A DNA stretch of 44,692 bases from Gnetum montanum. Its lineage: Eukaryota; Streptophyta; Gnetopsida; Gnetales; Gnetaceae. Shown here piece by piece: positions 1 through 9,850 of the stretch. Made by a program: the position numbers and the translations under genes. The stretch's first letter is position 1. Each line of letters starts with the position of its first letter. The notes under the pieces are model-generated. The model made no database searches. It saw nothing but the letters and a program-made list of their open reading frames with translations, and was not told where the DNA came from. Location: positions 128,534 through 173,225 of the forward strand of contig MNCI01025327.1 in assembly GCA_015680685.1 (NCBI GenBank). Reading direction: 5' to 3'.

Positions 1-134
1 GGACGAGGGGCGTAGTCGTCCCTTACAGCCCATGGTGACCCAGTTGCCCCCCCTCGAACAACTGGCGAGCTGGGTTAGTCGGTCCGACCTGCGGAACCTA
101 CATTCCGCCTCGCGATGCCTGTAAGGAGGGGAGG

Positions 135-141
135 ATAAAAA
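135..141 (+). promoter_or_regulatory. Possible TATA box
   Basis: The sequence ATAAAAA sits in a GC-rich context (GGAGGATAAAAAGGAGC) about 210 bp before the ATG at 347. The position suits a pol II promoter of a small gene or retroelement leader. The evidence is motif only. Confidence 0.3.
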
Positions 142-346
142 GGAGCAGGTCCTCTGAGAGGCTTCGAACATCGACGTCCTCAATTTTCCACTGCTCTTTT
201 GTCCAGCGATGGATCAAATCTAGTCTAGGGCAGCTCCCCCGGGAGATGAAACGACCGATGAGGCTTCGTTCCATAGTGCGAACGCCCTCGGCAGGGGGTG
301 GTGAATGTGCAGGCGCAGGGTGCTTTCTGTATGGGAGGAGGCCGCG

Positions 347-568
347 ATGGTTCTAGGCGCTCCCCCTTCGGCCGCAACCGCTCCGGTTACGGTCATCGCA
401 TTAGCTGTAGCCGCACCCGCCGCAGCTGCAGCTGCCGCGCCTGCCACTCCTGCTCCCACGGTTGTTGCGTCCGCCATACCCGCGTCTACGGCTGTAGCGT
501 CGTCTGCCGTTGTTGCTCCTGCCGTGGTCGCTCCTGCCGTTGTTCACCAGATGTCATCCAACTCATGA
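347..568 (+). CDS. Ala/Val/Pro-rich hypothetical ORF, 73 aa
   Basis: The ATG at 347 lies in a near-ideal Kozak-like context (GCCGCGATGG). The frame stays open to a TGA at 566-568. The product is low complexity, dominated by Ala, Val and Pro with repeats of the type VVAPAVVAPAVV. There is no recognisable domain, signal peptide or membrane segment. It could be the N-terminus of a longer protein cut off where GC-rich sequence gives way to AT-rich DNA, or a chance ORF in GC-rich sequence. Overlapping longer frames on both strands are explained by the same composition. Confidence 0.25.
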   Translation: MVLGAPPSAATAPVTVIALAVAAPAAAAAAAPATPAPTVVASAIPASTAVASSAVVAPAVVAPAVVHQMSSNS

Positions 569-600
569 GGCCATTGCATTCATGCCCAAGAGACAAATTC

Positions 601-898
601 ATTACTCACAAAAGAATTCTCATCGTTTGGTTATTTTTGAGGTTTGGCTTTGAATTTCTTTTTGGGGAATTGATCTTGGATTTTTTTTATGAGTCACCAA
701 CTTGTGAAATTCGTAACCCTATGCTAAGACCTTCTTAGTTCTGATTTAGACATCTTTCTACAATTTATTGAGAAGAGGGACTAATAAACAAAAATCTAAT
801 TTAAATGTCTTCTTCTAGCTACAGTTTTATTTTTTGATATGAGTTTGCCGAATTATTGGTTGTAGATTCTTGGAAATTAAATGGACATGATCTAAGAA
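601..898. other. AT-rich stretch, no gene seen
   Basis: AT-rich sequence lies between the GC block and the left target-site duplication of LINE-A. No coding, RNA or repeat structure was recognised. It is probably the host DNA into which LINE-A inserted. Confidence 0.4.
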
Positions 899-916
899 AT
901 TTCCCATGCTTTTTCT
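899..916. repeat. Left target-site duplication of LINE-A
   Basis: The 18 bases here match 7209-7226 at 16 of 18 positions (core TCCCATGCTTTTTCT here, TCCCATGCCTTTTCT on the right). It directly abuts the T-run that is the reverse complement of the LINE poly(A) tail. This is the expected product of target-primed reverse transcription, with two later substitutions. Confidence 0.8.
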
Positions 917-1117
917 AATTTTTTTGAGAAACTTTCGGGTAATGTATTAAAAGAAGTTATGCAAACTGTACAAATGAGCTACACATCCAGGGGAATTCCC
1001 TCCCCCTCGCCAGTGATTAGTGCCCAAAAATCAAGGCTAAACCACCATACCCTTCATGCCCCCTTGTACATACGAAAAATTGGAAAGGAGACACAGGGGT
1101 CCCATACTCTCCCACCA

Positions 1118-1489
1118 TTACCAAACCCCAGCTGAGACAAGGACCAAGCTTGACCCACATGGGCCAAAATGAACAGCAACAAAAAAGCTCATCCGAAAGA
1201 AATTGAACAAAACAGCAAAAAAGCAACCACACCCCTCAAATGTGCCGAGGTAGCCGGGAGCATTACACATGGGCTGCAGCTGCAAGTGAATGTCATCAAG
1301 CATATCACGGTGCTCCTTAGTATTGATGAAAGCTATGGCTTGTTGAAAGTTTTTAAAGGCCTCTACCTTCTGCGCATTGGTGGCTGCGTCACGCCTACCA
1401 TCATGATGTAACTTAGTGGAGGTTCACCTAATGAATTGCCTGAGACCCTGCCACGATGAGAGATGATTAATGTTCATTATAATATAGGG
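1118..1489 (-). pseudogene. LINE-A C-terminal domain 2 (GKxPY domain)
   Basis: The minus strand reads GKCPYIIMNIN, a W-x-x-LR segment with one stop, then KVEAFKNFQQAIAFINTKEH and a MLDDIH segment. The same domain is intact in LINE-D and partly open in LINE-C, always as the last coding piece before the 3' UTR. I recognise no named family. Confidence 0.6.
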
Positions 1490-2189
1490 GCATTTCCCCT
1501 CATGCAGCCAGGTGGTCCCATTATGCTCATGCATGCAGTCTTCTTGTTGTTGTAGTTGCTCATCCTCTAGGTGCTTGTTTTCTCGTTGCATCTCTTTCAC
1601 ATGCTCCTACGCCTATTGTTCAAGCTCTTCTTGCTAGATTTCGGCCTTGAGTTGCCTATAGAGCTTGTCCTCCAAGGTAGCATTGGTCCATTGCATCCTC
1701 CATCTCTTTCTATCGCAGAAGATCCTTAATCATATCTTGGTGCTGCATCTCCACTTGCAGTAGCTGCCGTTGAAAGGCCTCCTCCCATGCTTGCCACTTA
1801 GCTTCCCAAGTTTCTTGCTCCTCATTATGCACCCTCAAAGTAGCGTCCTCCATATCTCTCTTAAGAACCTGTTGTTGGTACTCTTATTCCTACCACTTAG
1901 CCTTCCCCTTGTCTCCCTCAGCATGAGGTTGCTATGGCTCATGTTGCTATCGGTTGGGCGAGATAGCCCCCCCTCTACAGCCCAGTCACTAGCCAACGTC
2001 ATCCCTAGTGGCCTATCTTGAGGCTGCCTAGCTGTAGCATCCTCCCTCCGTTGTCTATGAATATAGATTGAGTTGCAGGACCCAACATGCATGCGTGACG
2101 CAAGCTTAGGCCTCATAGCCTGCCACAATGCAAGAATAACCCCCAAGTGTTGCCTTGGCCGCTTCTGTTGTAGGGAGGCTAGGAAAAAT
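1490..2189 (-). pseudogene. LINE-A C-terminal coiled-coil region
   Basis: Read on the minus strand across frames, this part is rich in Glu, Gln, Arg and Lys (for example EEQETWEAKWQAWEEAFQRQ and QRENKHLEDEQLQQQED). The heptad-like character predicts a coiled coil. The equivalent regions of LINE-C (about 12230-12760) and LINE-D (24745-25040) have the same composition. It probably mediates self-association. The frame is broken in several places. Confidence 0.5.
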
Positions 2190-2588
2190 TTAAGCACATT
2201 GATTAGTTGCCCCAAATGTAGACATTTTAAAAATGTGAAATGAACCCCATTGTAGCTTCCACATGTTTTCGGATTGTATAAAATACCTCTCAATTAGTTC
2301 CACCGTGTCTTGCCAAAAAGGCGGCAGCGTAGACTTGGGCAGCCACCCTCTTGTAGTCCATGACACCACCCTAGGGAAAAAGGCCTCCGCATCTTGGAGG
2401 CCTCTCTCTGTGGGCAAAATGACCTCCCCACCAACTTGCACCCCAAGGACACGAGCAATAGCCTCCTCAGTGAGGTTGATTCCCACCCTATGGAAGGTAG
2501 TGGCATCCATATGCCAATTGTTGGAGAAGGCCTCATCTTGCAAATTTGGGTCCCCCACCAACATCGGAAGGAAATCAGCCCAAACCAT
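2190..2588 (-). pseudogene. LINE-A C-terminal domain 1 (LTEEAIARVLGV domain)
   Basis: An open stretch of 132 codons lies downstream of the zf-RVT. Landmarks are DFLPMLVGDPNLQDEAF, then LTEEAIARVLGVQVGGEVIL, LQDAEAFFPRVV, and FWQDTVELIERYFIQSENMW. LINE-C carries the same order (DLLPLLTDHPNLTDTSF, then VDYLGLLTVGERVLPSGRAL and a KSFFPS block), so this is a conserved part of the element and not a neighbour. The I-x-x-x-LG-x-x-GE core is reminiscent of plant mobile-domain-type helical proteins. That link is only an impression, and the function is unknown. Confidence 0.6.
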
Positions 2589-2760
2589 GTGTAATGAGGC
2601 CCCATAGCTCTGTCATCCCTTGAAATCTAGTGCAAGAGGATTTGTAGGTCGGTGTTGCTTCCATACTGATGGTAGCTTCCTGCCACAATCTCACACCAAT
2701 TGCAGCCACGTGCGTAGGCAGCGGCAAAGGTAAGTTTCATAAGATTAAATCGTTGTGGGA

Positions 2761-3090
2761 CTACCACAAGCTCCACAGTATAGTTGTAGCTTTGGAGTCC
2801 TTGTCTAGTTTGAGAGGTGGGGAGATTCCAACTGCCCGCCAAGTGGTTGTAGTGAACGGACAGCTATAGGTGAAGTGTCTCCACATCTTAGTCCCCTGAT
2901 AACAAGATGGGCACCCCTCGCCAACATTTAACCCATGTTTGGTTAATTCAACCCTCATTGAGAGCGCCCCATGATTTATTAACCAGAGAAAAACCTTTAA
3001 CTTTTCAGGCAATTGCCCATGCCAAAGTGGTATCCATCCTAGCCTTGTTGGATACTTATGTTGAATAATGAGGCGCAGAGGGGCCTCCAT
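2761..3090 (-). pseudogene. LINE-A zf-RVT zinc-binding domain
   Basis: The frame reads LGWIPLWHGQLPEKLKVFLW, then a stretch ending GEGCPSCYQGTKMWRHFTYSC. The CPSC...H...C spacing and the K-V-FLW lead-in are typical of the zf-RVT domain that follows plant LINE reverse transcriptases. The frame is open for about 109 codons. Confidence 0.8.
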
Positions 3091-3257
3091 CTTGGCCTAG
3101 ATTGTCATCCTCCGAGCATGATTACATAGCAATCTCCATATGAGTGAATCGTTGCTTATTGCTGCCCATCATTGATACTTATTGTTCATGATTCGTATCC
3201 ATTGCACTTGGGCAGTTCTTATTTGTATCAGTCGATGCATAAGCTTCTATTGGCCCA

Positions 3258-4560
3258 TCATGACGATATCTTTGAAATGCATGATCCCAAGTCCACTTGC
3301 CTATCTAGGCCAAGCAACGATATCCCAACTGACCAAGTGTAGATGCTTGCCTCCTTTTCCCCCACACTAGACAAACTTTTCCAAAAAGTTGATCCACCTT
3401 GGCCCCAATGTCTTTTGGTGGTGGCGGTTGGGGGGGGTGTGGATGGCAAGCATTGTAGTTGTTGAACCAACTTCATCCATGCATGTTTTCTGTTCCAAGC
3501 AAAAATAGGGAATCCTAAATATGAGTCATGTTTTGTCCTCGGAGTGACTCCCAACACCTGCATGATTTGGCCCTTGATGCATCCCTTAGTATTCACAAGA
3601 TCTAGTGCCAACTTTGCCCTATTGATGTCAAGCCTAACCTCTTGGGCCATCCTGTATAGAGCTCTGTCCATTGCCAATGCTTGCAGCACCAAAGCCCTAG
3701 TAAAAAGAATGGTGTCATTAGTGTAATGCTCTACCAAACAGTCCACACCAGCAATGCGCAACCCCCGAACCCCCTTTGTCCAATAGTAAATTTGCAGAGT
3801 GTCCATGACAAGGATAAACAAATAGGGAGATAGAGGTCCCCTTGCCTAAGGCCCCTCCCAGGGGATGAAAACCCCAAAAGCTTACCATCAAAATCAAAAG
3901 AATAAGTAGTTGAAGATTGCAAATGAATACATCGATCAACAAAACCAGAGCAGAAACCCTTTTGAGTCATGATTTCCCTTAACACATCCGAGCTAAATGT
4001 ATCATAAGCTTTGGTGATGTCCAACTTGAAGCATAGACCAAGAAAATGTGTGGAGCGAAGGGAGTGCAGAATTTCTTGAAGCAAAATCACTTGGTCTTGC
4101 AAATACCTATCTTTGACAAAATGAGCTTGGTTATTGCTCACCAATGTTGGCATGAGAGGAGCTAAGCGCCTCACCAGCATCTTAGTGAACAAATGTAGCA
4201 ATGTGTTGCAGACCTTGATGGGGCAAAATTGGGAAGGATCAATGGGAGCCGTGGTTTTTGGTATAAGCACAATTCTGGAGCAATTGATCTCTTGGAAAAC
4301 TTATCATCTAAGCATAGCGTTGAAGGCATTCATCACATTTCTTCCCAGAACATTTGCAAACTCCTTGAAAAATTTGAGAGACCACCCATTGGGGTCCAGA
4401 GCCTTTCCAGGCTTTAGGTCAACCATGGCATCCTCTAGCTCCTGCCAGGTGAAGGGCTCAAGTAGCCAAGAATTATCCTCCCAAGATAGCATCGAATTGA
4501 TAGAGACTGAAAGAGGAATCCTATCCCTCCCCATCCAGATATCATCCCAATTGGCTTGGA
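3258..4560 (-). pseudogene. LINE-A reverse transcriptase domain, degraded
   Basis: Successive RT blocks are visible: AMVDLKPGKALDPNGW (about 4430-4390), a block with IPKTTAPIDPSQF, FVKDRYLQDQ, LDITKAYDTFSSDVLREIM, SSPGRGLRQGD, the catalytic region as YTNDTILF and a later LGFPIFAW block. Family members normally have YADD or YVDD here, so the second residue and the first catalytic Asp are changed. Frame breaks occur near 3820 and 4300. Confidence 0.85.
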
Positions 4561-5039
4561 AAGCCTGAACGATGTCCTAAGGTTGCACCACCTCCTTTCA
4601 ATCCTGTATTATCCAAGTAATCTTTTTCGAAAGATTGTTTGCCTTAGTAGCCGTGAAGAAAAAATGGGTGGGCTGGTCCTTGTCCTTAAGCTATCTATTT
4701 CTAGATCACTGCGGTCAATAATTAGCTTCCTCCTTGTCAAGCCCTTGGAGCTTTGCCATGTTCTCCCTCTCATCCAAGACAAGAGACTCCCTTGCCTCTT
4801 GTCTCACCTGAATATCTAGTAGCTTCTTTTGCAGCAACCCTTGATGTGTCCTTAAAGTAAACTTCTGCTCCTTCCTCTTAGATTGGATCTCCTTCTTCCA
4901 AGATATTAAGACCATTTTAAAGGAAGTCATGAGGATCCCCCTTTGACGAATACTTGTCCCAGATCCTAGACACGATCTGTCTTAACCAAGGCTTTGAAAG
5001 CTAGGTCCTCTCAAATCTGAATTGACAAGAAGCAAGAAG

Positions 5040-5716
5040 TGACTAACACCCAACTTGGCATATTAGTGAGTGGTGATCAGAGGTGTGTCTCTCTCCTTGT
5101 GACCCAAACCTCTTGCTTTAGTAGGAGTGCAGAGCTGACCCAAACCTTGTCAATACGGGACATTACCCTATCTTTGTCCTAGCATTGGTTGCTCCACGTG
5201 AATAGGCATTCCCCAATTTCCATATCCACTAGGTCATATTGCCAGAGGAACACCACGAATTGCTCACTTCCCAGAGGAGCAACGAGGTCTCCATCCGTCT
5301 TTTCCTAGGCATGTTGTCGTTGATTGAAGTCCCCAACAAGGATCCACCACCACTGATCTGGAATGATTACCGTGATCTACTAGAGCTCTCTAAGCTATTC
5401 CTCCCAATCTTGAGCCCCATAGAAGTTTGTGAGCTAGTATCCCTTAGAAAGTAGTTGAGCTGAAATACTCCAGCCTGATGAATCCAACAATTGGAAAGAC
5501 AGCTTGGAAAGAATGGCCAAACATCCTGCCCTTCCACGATTGGCCACCTAGTGCATCCGCCACTTGTCCCAATGCAATAGTCGAGAATCTCTTTTGCTAC
5601 AGCTTTGTTTCTTGCAAACACACCACATCACATTGTTCTCTATGTACGATCTCCTTCAGGGTTTGTCATTTGTAGGGGGTACCCTGACCCCTGCAATTCC
5701 ATGACATGATCTTCAT
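5040..5716 (-). pseudogene. LINE-A endonuclease domain (APE type), degraded
   Basis: The domain starts at the ATG at 5716 with MKIMSWNCRGQG, the classic opening of plant LINE ORF2. CDVVCLQETKL follows, where the catalytic Glu lies in QET. A TSDHHSL segment near 5065 matches the conserved C-terminal SDH motif. The enzyme would nick the target DNA to prime reverse transcription. In-frame stops (for example just after GTPYK) and frame changes show it is not functional. Confidence 0.8.
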
Positions 5717-5722
5717 GGTCTA

Positions 5723-7193
5723 CTAGTATACCTCTTTCAAGGTCGATTGTATTCCCAAGTCAATATTCATCTGCGTCTGCCTAATGTGGACCACTAGCGT
5801 TGGTGGTCTGTTGAGCTTCCCTGCATCTGTAGAGACCTGGAATCCCCCCTCATTCTCAATTGTTGGTAGGGACACCTCTCCCATGCTAGGCTTGGTAGAA
5901 CCATGTACCATTGACAACCCCCTCCGTGCCCCAAAAAGAAGAAGAAGCAAGGGTAGCTCTTTACCACTTTCAGGAGAGTCCGGAGGTGTGGAGAAATCCT
6001 CCTCTTAATGTATCATAGGATCCAACACTGTTGACACCATGGAACCCTCCGTTGATCTCACACACTCATGCTTGCCCTCAGATTCCTCAACTCTAGATCC
6101 ACTTGGAGGCCCTGTGGCCCCCTGTCACAGGCCTTGTGTTGGTCCTAGGCTTGAACGCTATTTGGCTTCCTTGTGGCCTCGCTGTATTACCTTTGTCCAC
6201 CCGTCCTTTCCAATAGGGTGGTTGATCTTAACTCGATCTTTCACCTAGCAAGCCACTGCAAGATGTTTGGGCTTCCCATAGATTATGTAGTGATGTTGAC
6301 CTACAGATGGGACCCTCGAGTTAGCCTCATCCAACAGGTTCTCATGCTCCACTTGAATATGCTTTTCCCTAGTTGGGAGTTCCGAGATGACCTCCTTGAT
6401 GAGGTCCTTTGGGGAAAGGGGCTGCCAGAAACAAAATCTAGCGAACCCCATACATTCCATCAAAGTTGTATACTTATCAAGCACAATGAATTCTCCAAAA
6501 AAAAAAAAAAAAGCAGCCAGAGACTTTAAGGGACACCTAAAACCCTAATCTAGACCAGTGCCTAGGAGAAAAGGTTAAGGTCCTTGTGCACCGTTGGTAG
6601 CCATGGTGTAAGGGGCAGGCCTTTGGTGCCAAAAAACCATGAACCTTCCAGGAGCACCTAGTCCCTATCTTCAATACTCTGAAAAATGAAGAGGATGAGA
6701 TCCTTTGTGAGACTCCGCACCTTGACATTCTACAACTTCCATGTCGCACTAACCCACTTCCAAATAAGCTCCATTTTGGGTTGCACACCACTGGATACGA
6801 AATGACAAACAAGACTTCTCTTGACCATGCACAGACCCTTAGAAGGAAGATGAGGAACTTGCAATTGCAAAGAGCCCTCAAACCAAGACTCCTTCCCAAA
6901 GATGCTCGGGGCTACATTTGCGCCAGCATGCCTAGCGGCATCACTGCTACCTGAACTACTGAAACTCTTGTCCCACACCCCTCCCCACCACCCAAAGACC
7001 TCGTCCGTCCACCACAACCCTCCGAGGTGCCTTCGACACTCTCCCTGCCTAGCTCCTCACCAATCTTCTTGCCCATGCTCCTTGGTGCTCCATCACCTGC
7101 ACTGGCGCCCTAATGCGCATCTCCTGGTTGCACCCCTACGCCCACTCCCGTTCCCGCTCCAGCTCCCATCTTTTTCAACATGATTGATGTCAT
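5723..7193 (-). pseudogene. LINE-A ORF1 (gag-like, DUF4283 region), degraded
   Basis: The probable start is the ATG at 7193 (MTSIMLKKMGAG). A Gly-rich N-terminus is followed by a segment reading KMELIWKWVSATW, then EDRD, GSWFFGTKGLPLTPW and VLDKYTTLMECMGFARFCFW. This is the order seen in DUF4283 gag-like proteins of plant LINEs, which bind RNA in the retrotransposition particle. The reading crosses frames several times and has stops. A T16 run on the coding strand (plus strand A16 at 6497-6512) sits inside it and must disrupt the frame. Confidence 0.7.
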
Positions 7194-7208
7194 TTTGTCA
7201 TTCGAAAC

Positions 7209-7226
7209 ATCTCCCATGCCTTTTCT
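7209..7226. repeat. Right target-site duplication of LINE-A
   Basis: This is the partner of 899-916 with two mismatches. It marks the 5' boundary of LINE-A, 16 bp upstream of its first in-frame ATG. Confidence 0.8.
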
Positions 7227-8229
7227 GTTAAGATGGGACAGCTGTTGTATTGTACAAAATGCCTGATAAGAATAGTTTCATTTTCCTTATGAATGAATGT
7301 ATAACAAATTATTATATCAATAATGATTAAGCCTTCTTTAGCTTGGTATGGTAGCAAATGAATTTTGTATGTTTCCCTTTATGGATTGAAGCTAGAACTA
7401 GAAGTGTTAGCGGCATTTCTAATTTCAGGATAGGTTAATTAAATGTTGGTGGTGTGGCTGATATCAGTTCCAGTTAGAAGAGTTAAATTAAGATAATTTT
7501 GTATTGTGATTGTTGCTGGAAAATAGAAAATATCAGTATGCCATTGAATAGATCTGATATTACTGATTGGCATGTTTCCTATGGCCAACTGTTTGGTTGA
7601 ATAGATTTGTTGATGCAAAACATCAGATATATTTTATGGCTTGAAGAAATCAGAACTTGATTTGTTAGAAAATGAAGATTTATACATTGTATCAGAGGAA
7701 TTTTGTATAGGTTTTTATGGTTTCTATTTGTTTTTCATGACTGCTTTCTGGTTCAGAAAATTAGCAATGGTTAAGCTAAAATCTGAATGTGGTGTTTTGT
7801 GCCAGTTGGACATTAATAGTTCTACTTACCTTTCATTCAGTCTGAATACTAAAAATTCAGAAATTATGCTTGAGCAGTATTAGAATTTATTCTAGACTTT
7901 TGTTCAAACCTTATGTGTTTGTTGATTAAAAAAATCAGAATTTATTTATTAGCATAAGCAAATTTAAAGCAACAAAGCTGATACTATATCTTTACTGGTA
8001 ACTAGAGTATATGTGATGTTGTATGTACTAAATGTTAGAGTGTGTTGGCAACTTATTTTCTTATCATTATGCATGATAGTTTGTTGACTGTTGTTGGTTG
8101 TGGTTACCTTGTTTCGTTTGTTAAGAGTTTCAATAATTTGATTTATGAATTGCTGTTCAAATGATTGTAGTGCTTGCCAATGGCTTCTTTCCACAAGTGC
8201 TTTGTGTGGGAAACATCAATTCTTCATGG
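7227..8229. other. AT-rich, non-coding stretch
   Basis: The base composition matches the VPS51 introns. One 80-codon plus-strand frame (7641-7883) is open, but its product has no recognisable features and I do not call it a gene. It may be intronic DNA split from 1-898 by the LINE-A insertion. Confidence 0.4.
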
Positions 8230-9850
8230 AGGCACAAGAGCACTCCTAAAAACAATAGCGTTCCTGGTCTTCCAGACAGACCATAAAAGTGCTCCAGCAG
8301 GTGAAGTAGAGTGGATGGATCAAGGCCACTGCTTTGGCAGATGAGAGGTGAAGCAGAGTGGATGGATCAAGGCCACTGCTTTGGCAGATGAGAGCAACAA
8401 AACGATAGAGATATAAGAGATGGGATTGAGTTTTTACTGTTTTTGTGCCATACAACGGGCAACTGGTGTTGATATCAAGACCACAACGACTGAGAAAGGT
8501 CCTGCTTGGGATTGCTTGGTTAATTAAAAACCATAAGAACATCTTGATTTTTTCGGGCAGGCATCCCTTCCAAATTGCATGCCATCCCTATGCAAGTGCC
8601 TATTTGCCTTACATAATGTCTTTTAGGGCCGTTGAATCAGATGGGGCAAAATGACGCAGTGTACAATATTATTGACAAACATTTTTTTGAAAGGTAAAAT
8701 CATTGCTAGAACACTTCTAGAGTCTATACTTCCATCTTACTATAACGATCCATAGGACTTCGTTTGCATTGTTTGCTCTATATCCATACTTCCCTTGATA
8801 AGATTATGATGACCCAGTAGAATCAAATCCTCAAACCTTGGAACTCCCAATCCCCTTGCAAATTTTGGTCTCACCAGCTTTTCCCAGCATATCAGGTGGA
8901 TTTTATTTTCTTCTTTCCAACTAGACCAAACAAAATTCCTAATGATTTGATTGATTTTGCCAATAACCTGTTGTGGTGGTACCATTACCGAGGCCATATA
9001 CTTGGACATGGCTAACAGAACCGTATAGGCGAGAAGCACTTTCCCTTTACTAGTTAAGAAATACAAAATTCAGTGTTCAAGTTTGGCCTGGATTTTTTCA
9101 CGAACTTGGACCATGTGACATTTTTGCCCTAGATATACATGGGTATCCCAAGGTAAGTATCTTCATGACTCCACTGTCCAATCTCTAGAGTGCCACATAT
9201 TCTTTTTTTCATGATAGCATTAGTTTGGATGAAGTGAACAGTTGACTTTGTCCAATTAATGTTCAGGTCCAACTCTTGATTGATACCACCTAACATCCTT
9301 TAGATAGCCTCAACTTGGGGGATTGTCACCTTCATCGTTAGAAACATATCATCAACATAGTGGTTAGTGACACATGTGACATCCTTGACCTCAAGACCTT
9401 TGACACCCTATGATCTGTAATATGAGTTCGTAGTGTCCATGGCTAAGATAAAAAAATATGGGGTCCCCTTGTCTTGGGCCCTGTTGAGGGGAGGACAAAC
9501 CACATAACCTATCGTTAATATTAAATGAAAATGCCCCTGTACACTGCATTTGCAGACATAAATTAACAAATCTAGGATGAAAACCCTTGCACAACATTAT
9601 CTCACCAAGTCCCAGCTAATTGCATCATATGCCTTGGTGATATTTACTTTAGGGAACATACTGGGAAATTGTGCTTTGGTAGCTGAATGCATAAGTTTAT
9701 TAAGCAGCAGAATCTGATTATGGATGCACCTGTCCTTAATGAACCCAGCCTGTTGAAGCCCTACTAAACATGGCATAAGTTGTTGCATTCTTCGAACTCG
9801 CACCTTGGCAAATATTCTAAGGAGATGGCATAAGCGGTTGCATTCTTCTA
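8230..9850 (-). mobile_element. LINE-B: reverse transcriptase and zf-RVT fragment
   Basis: The minus strand carries RT blocks: GFIKDRCIHNQILLLNKLMH, NITKAYDAISWDLVR, FSFNINDRLCGLSSPQQGPR followed by QGD, an intact YVDDMF catalytic motif at 9345-9359, DTYLGIPMYI and FARGLGVPRFEDL. A zf-RVT-like stretch follows at 8246-8542 (MFLWFLINQAIPSRTFLSRC, then CPLYGTKTVKTQSHLL). Both ORF2 ends and the endonuclease are missing. A T-run at 8681-8687 resembles a LINE 3' tail, so RT and zf-RVT could come from two insertions. Stops and frameshifts make it inactive. Confidence 0.8.
8299..8392. repeat. 47-bp tandem duplication in LINE-B
   Basis: Two head-to-tail copies (8299-8345 and 8346-8392) differ at one base. 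The unit is not a multiple of 3, so it adds a frameshift in the zf-RVT-like region. The near identity points to a recent duplication. Confidence 0.9.

Larger units (their letters stand above)
1..600. other. GC/CpG-rich block of unknown origin
   Basis: The first 600 bases are strikingly rich in G, C and CpG, while almost everything after about 600 is AT-rich. The block holds a TATA-like stretch (135-141), a possible leader with a four-codon upstream ORF near 209, and an Ala/Val/Pro-rich ORF starting at 347. The change in composition near 570-600 looks like the end of an inserted fragment. It could be the 5' region of a retroelement or a truncated gene promoter with its first exon. I recognise no specific family. 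Confidence 0.5.
917..7208 (-). mobile_element. LINE-A: near-complete non-LTR retrotransposon, inactive
   Basis: A 6.3-kb minus-strand LINE is bounded by an imperfect 18-bp target-site duplication. Reading from 7208 down it contains an ORF1 gag-like region with a DUF4283-type segment, an APE-type endonuclease, a reverse transcriptase, a zf-RVT zinc finger and an unusual long C-terminal extension. It ends in a short A tail (T7 on the plus strand at 919-925). Many in-frame stops and frameshifts, and a mutated catalytic motif (YTND), show it is dead. The 3' end (TAATACATTACCCGAAAG then TTTCTC and A's) matches the 3' end of LINE-D, so the two belong to one family. It may sit in an upstream intron of VPS51. 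Confidence 0.88.

Noticed and set aside
2263-2607. Plus-strand frames at 2263-2607, 2394-2594, 12377-12712 and similar
   Set aside because: They are antisense to real LINE coding sequence, which explains their openness.
7641-7883. 80-codon plus-strand ORF
   Set aside because: Composition is typical of AT-rich chance ORFs, with no motif and no splice or homology support.
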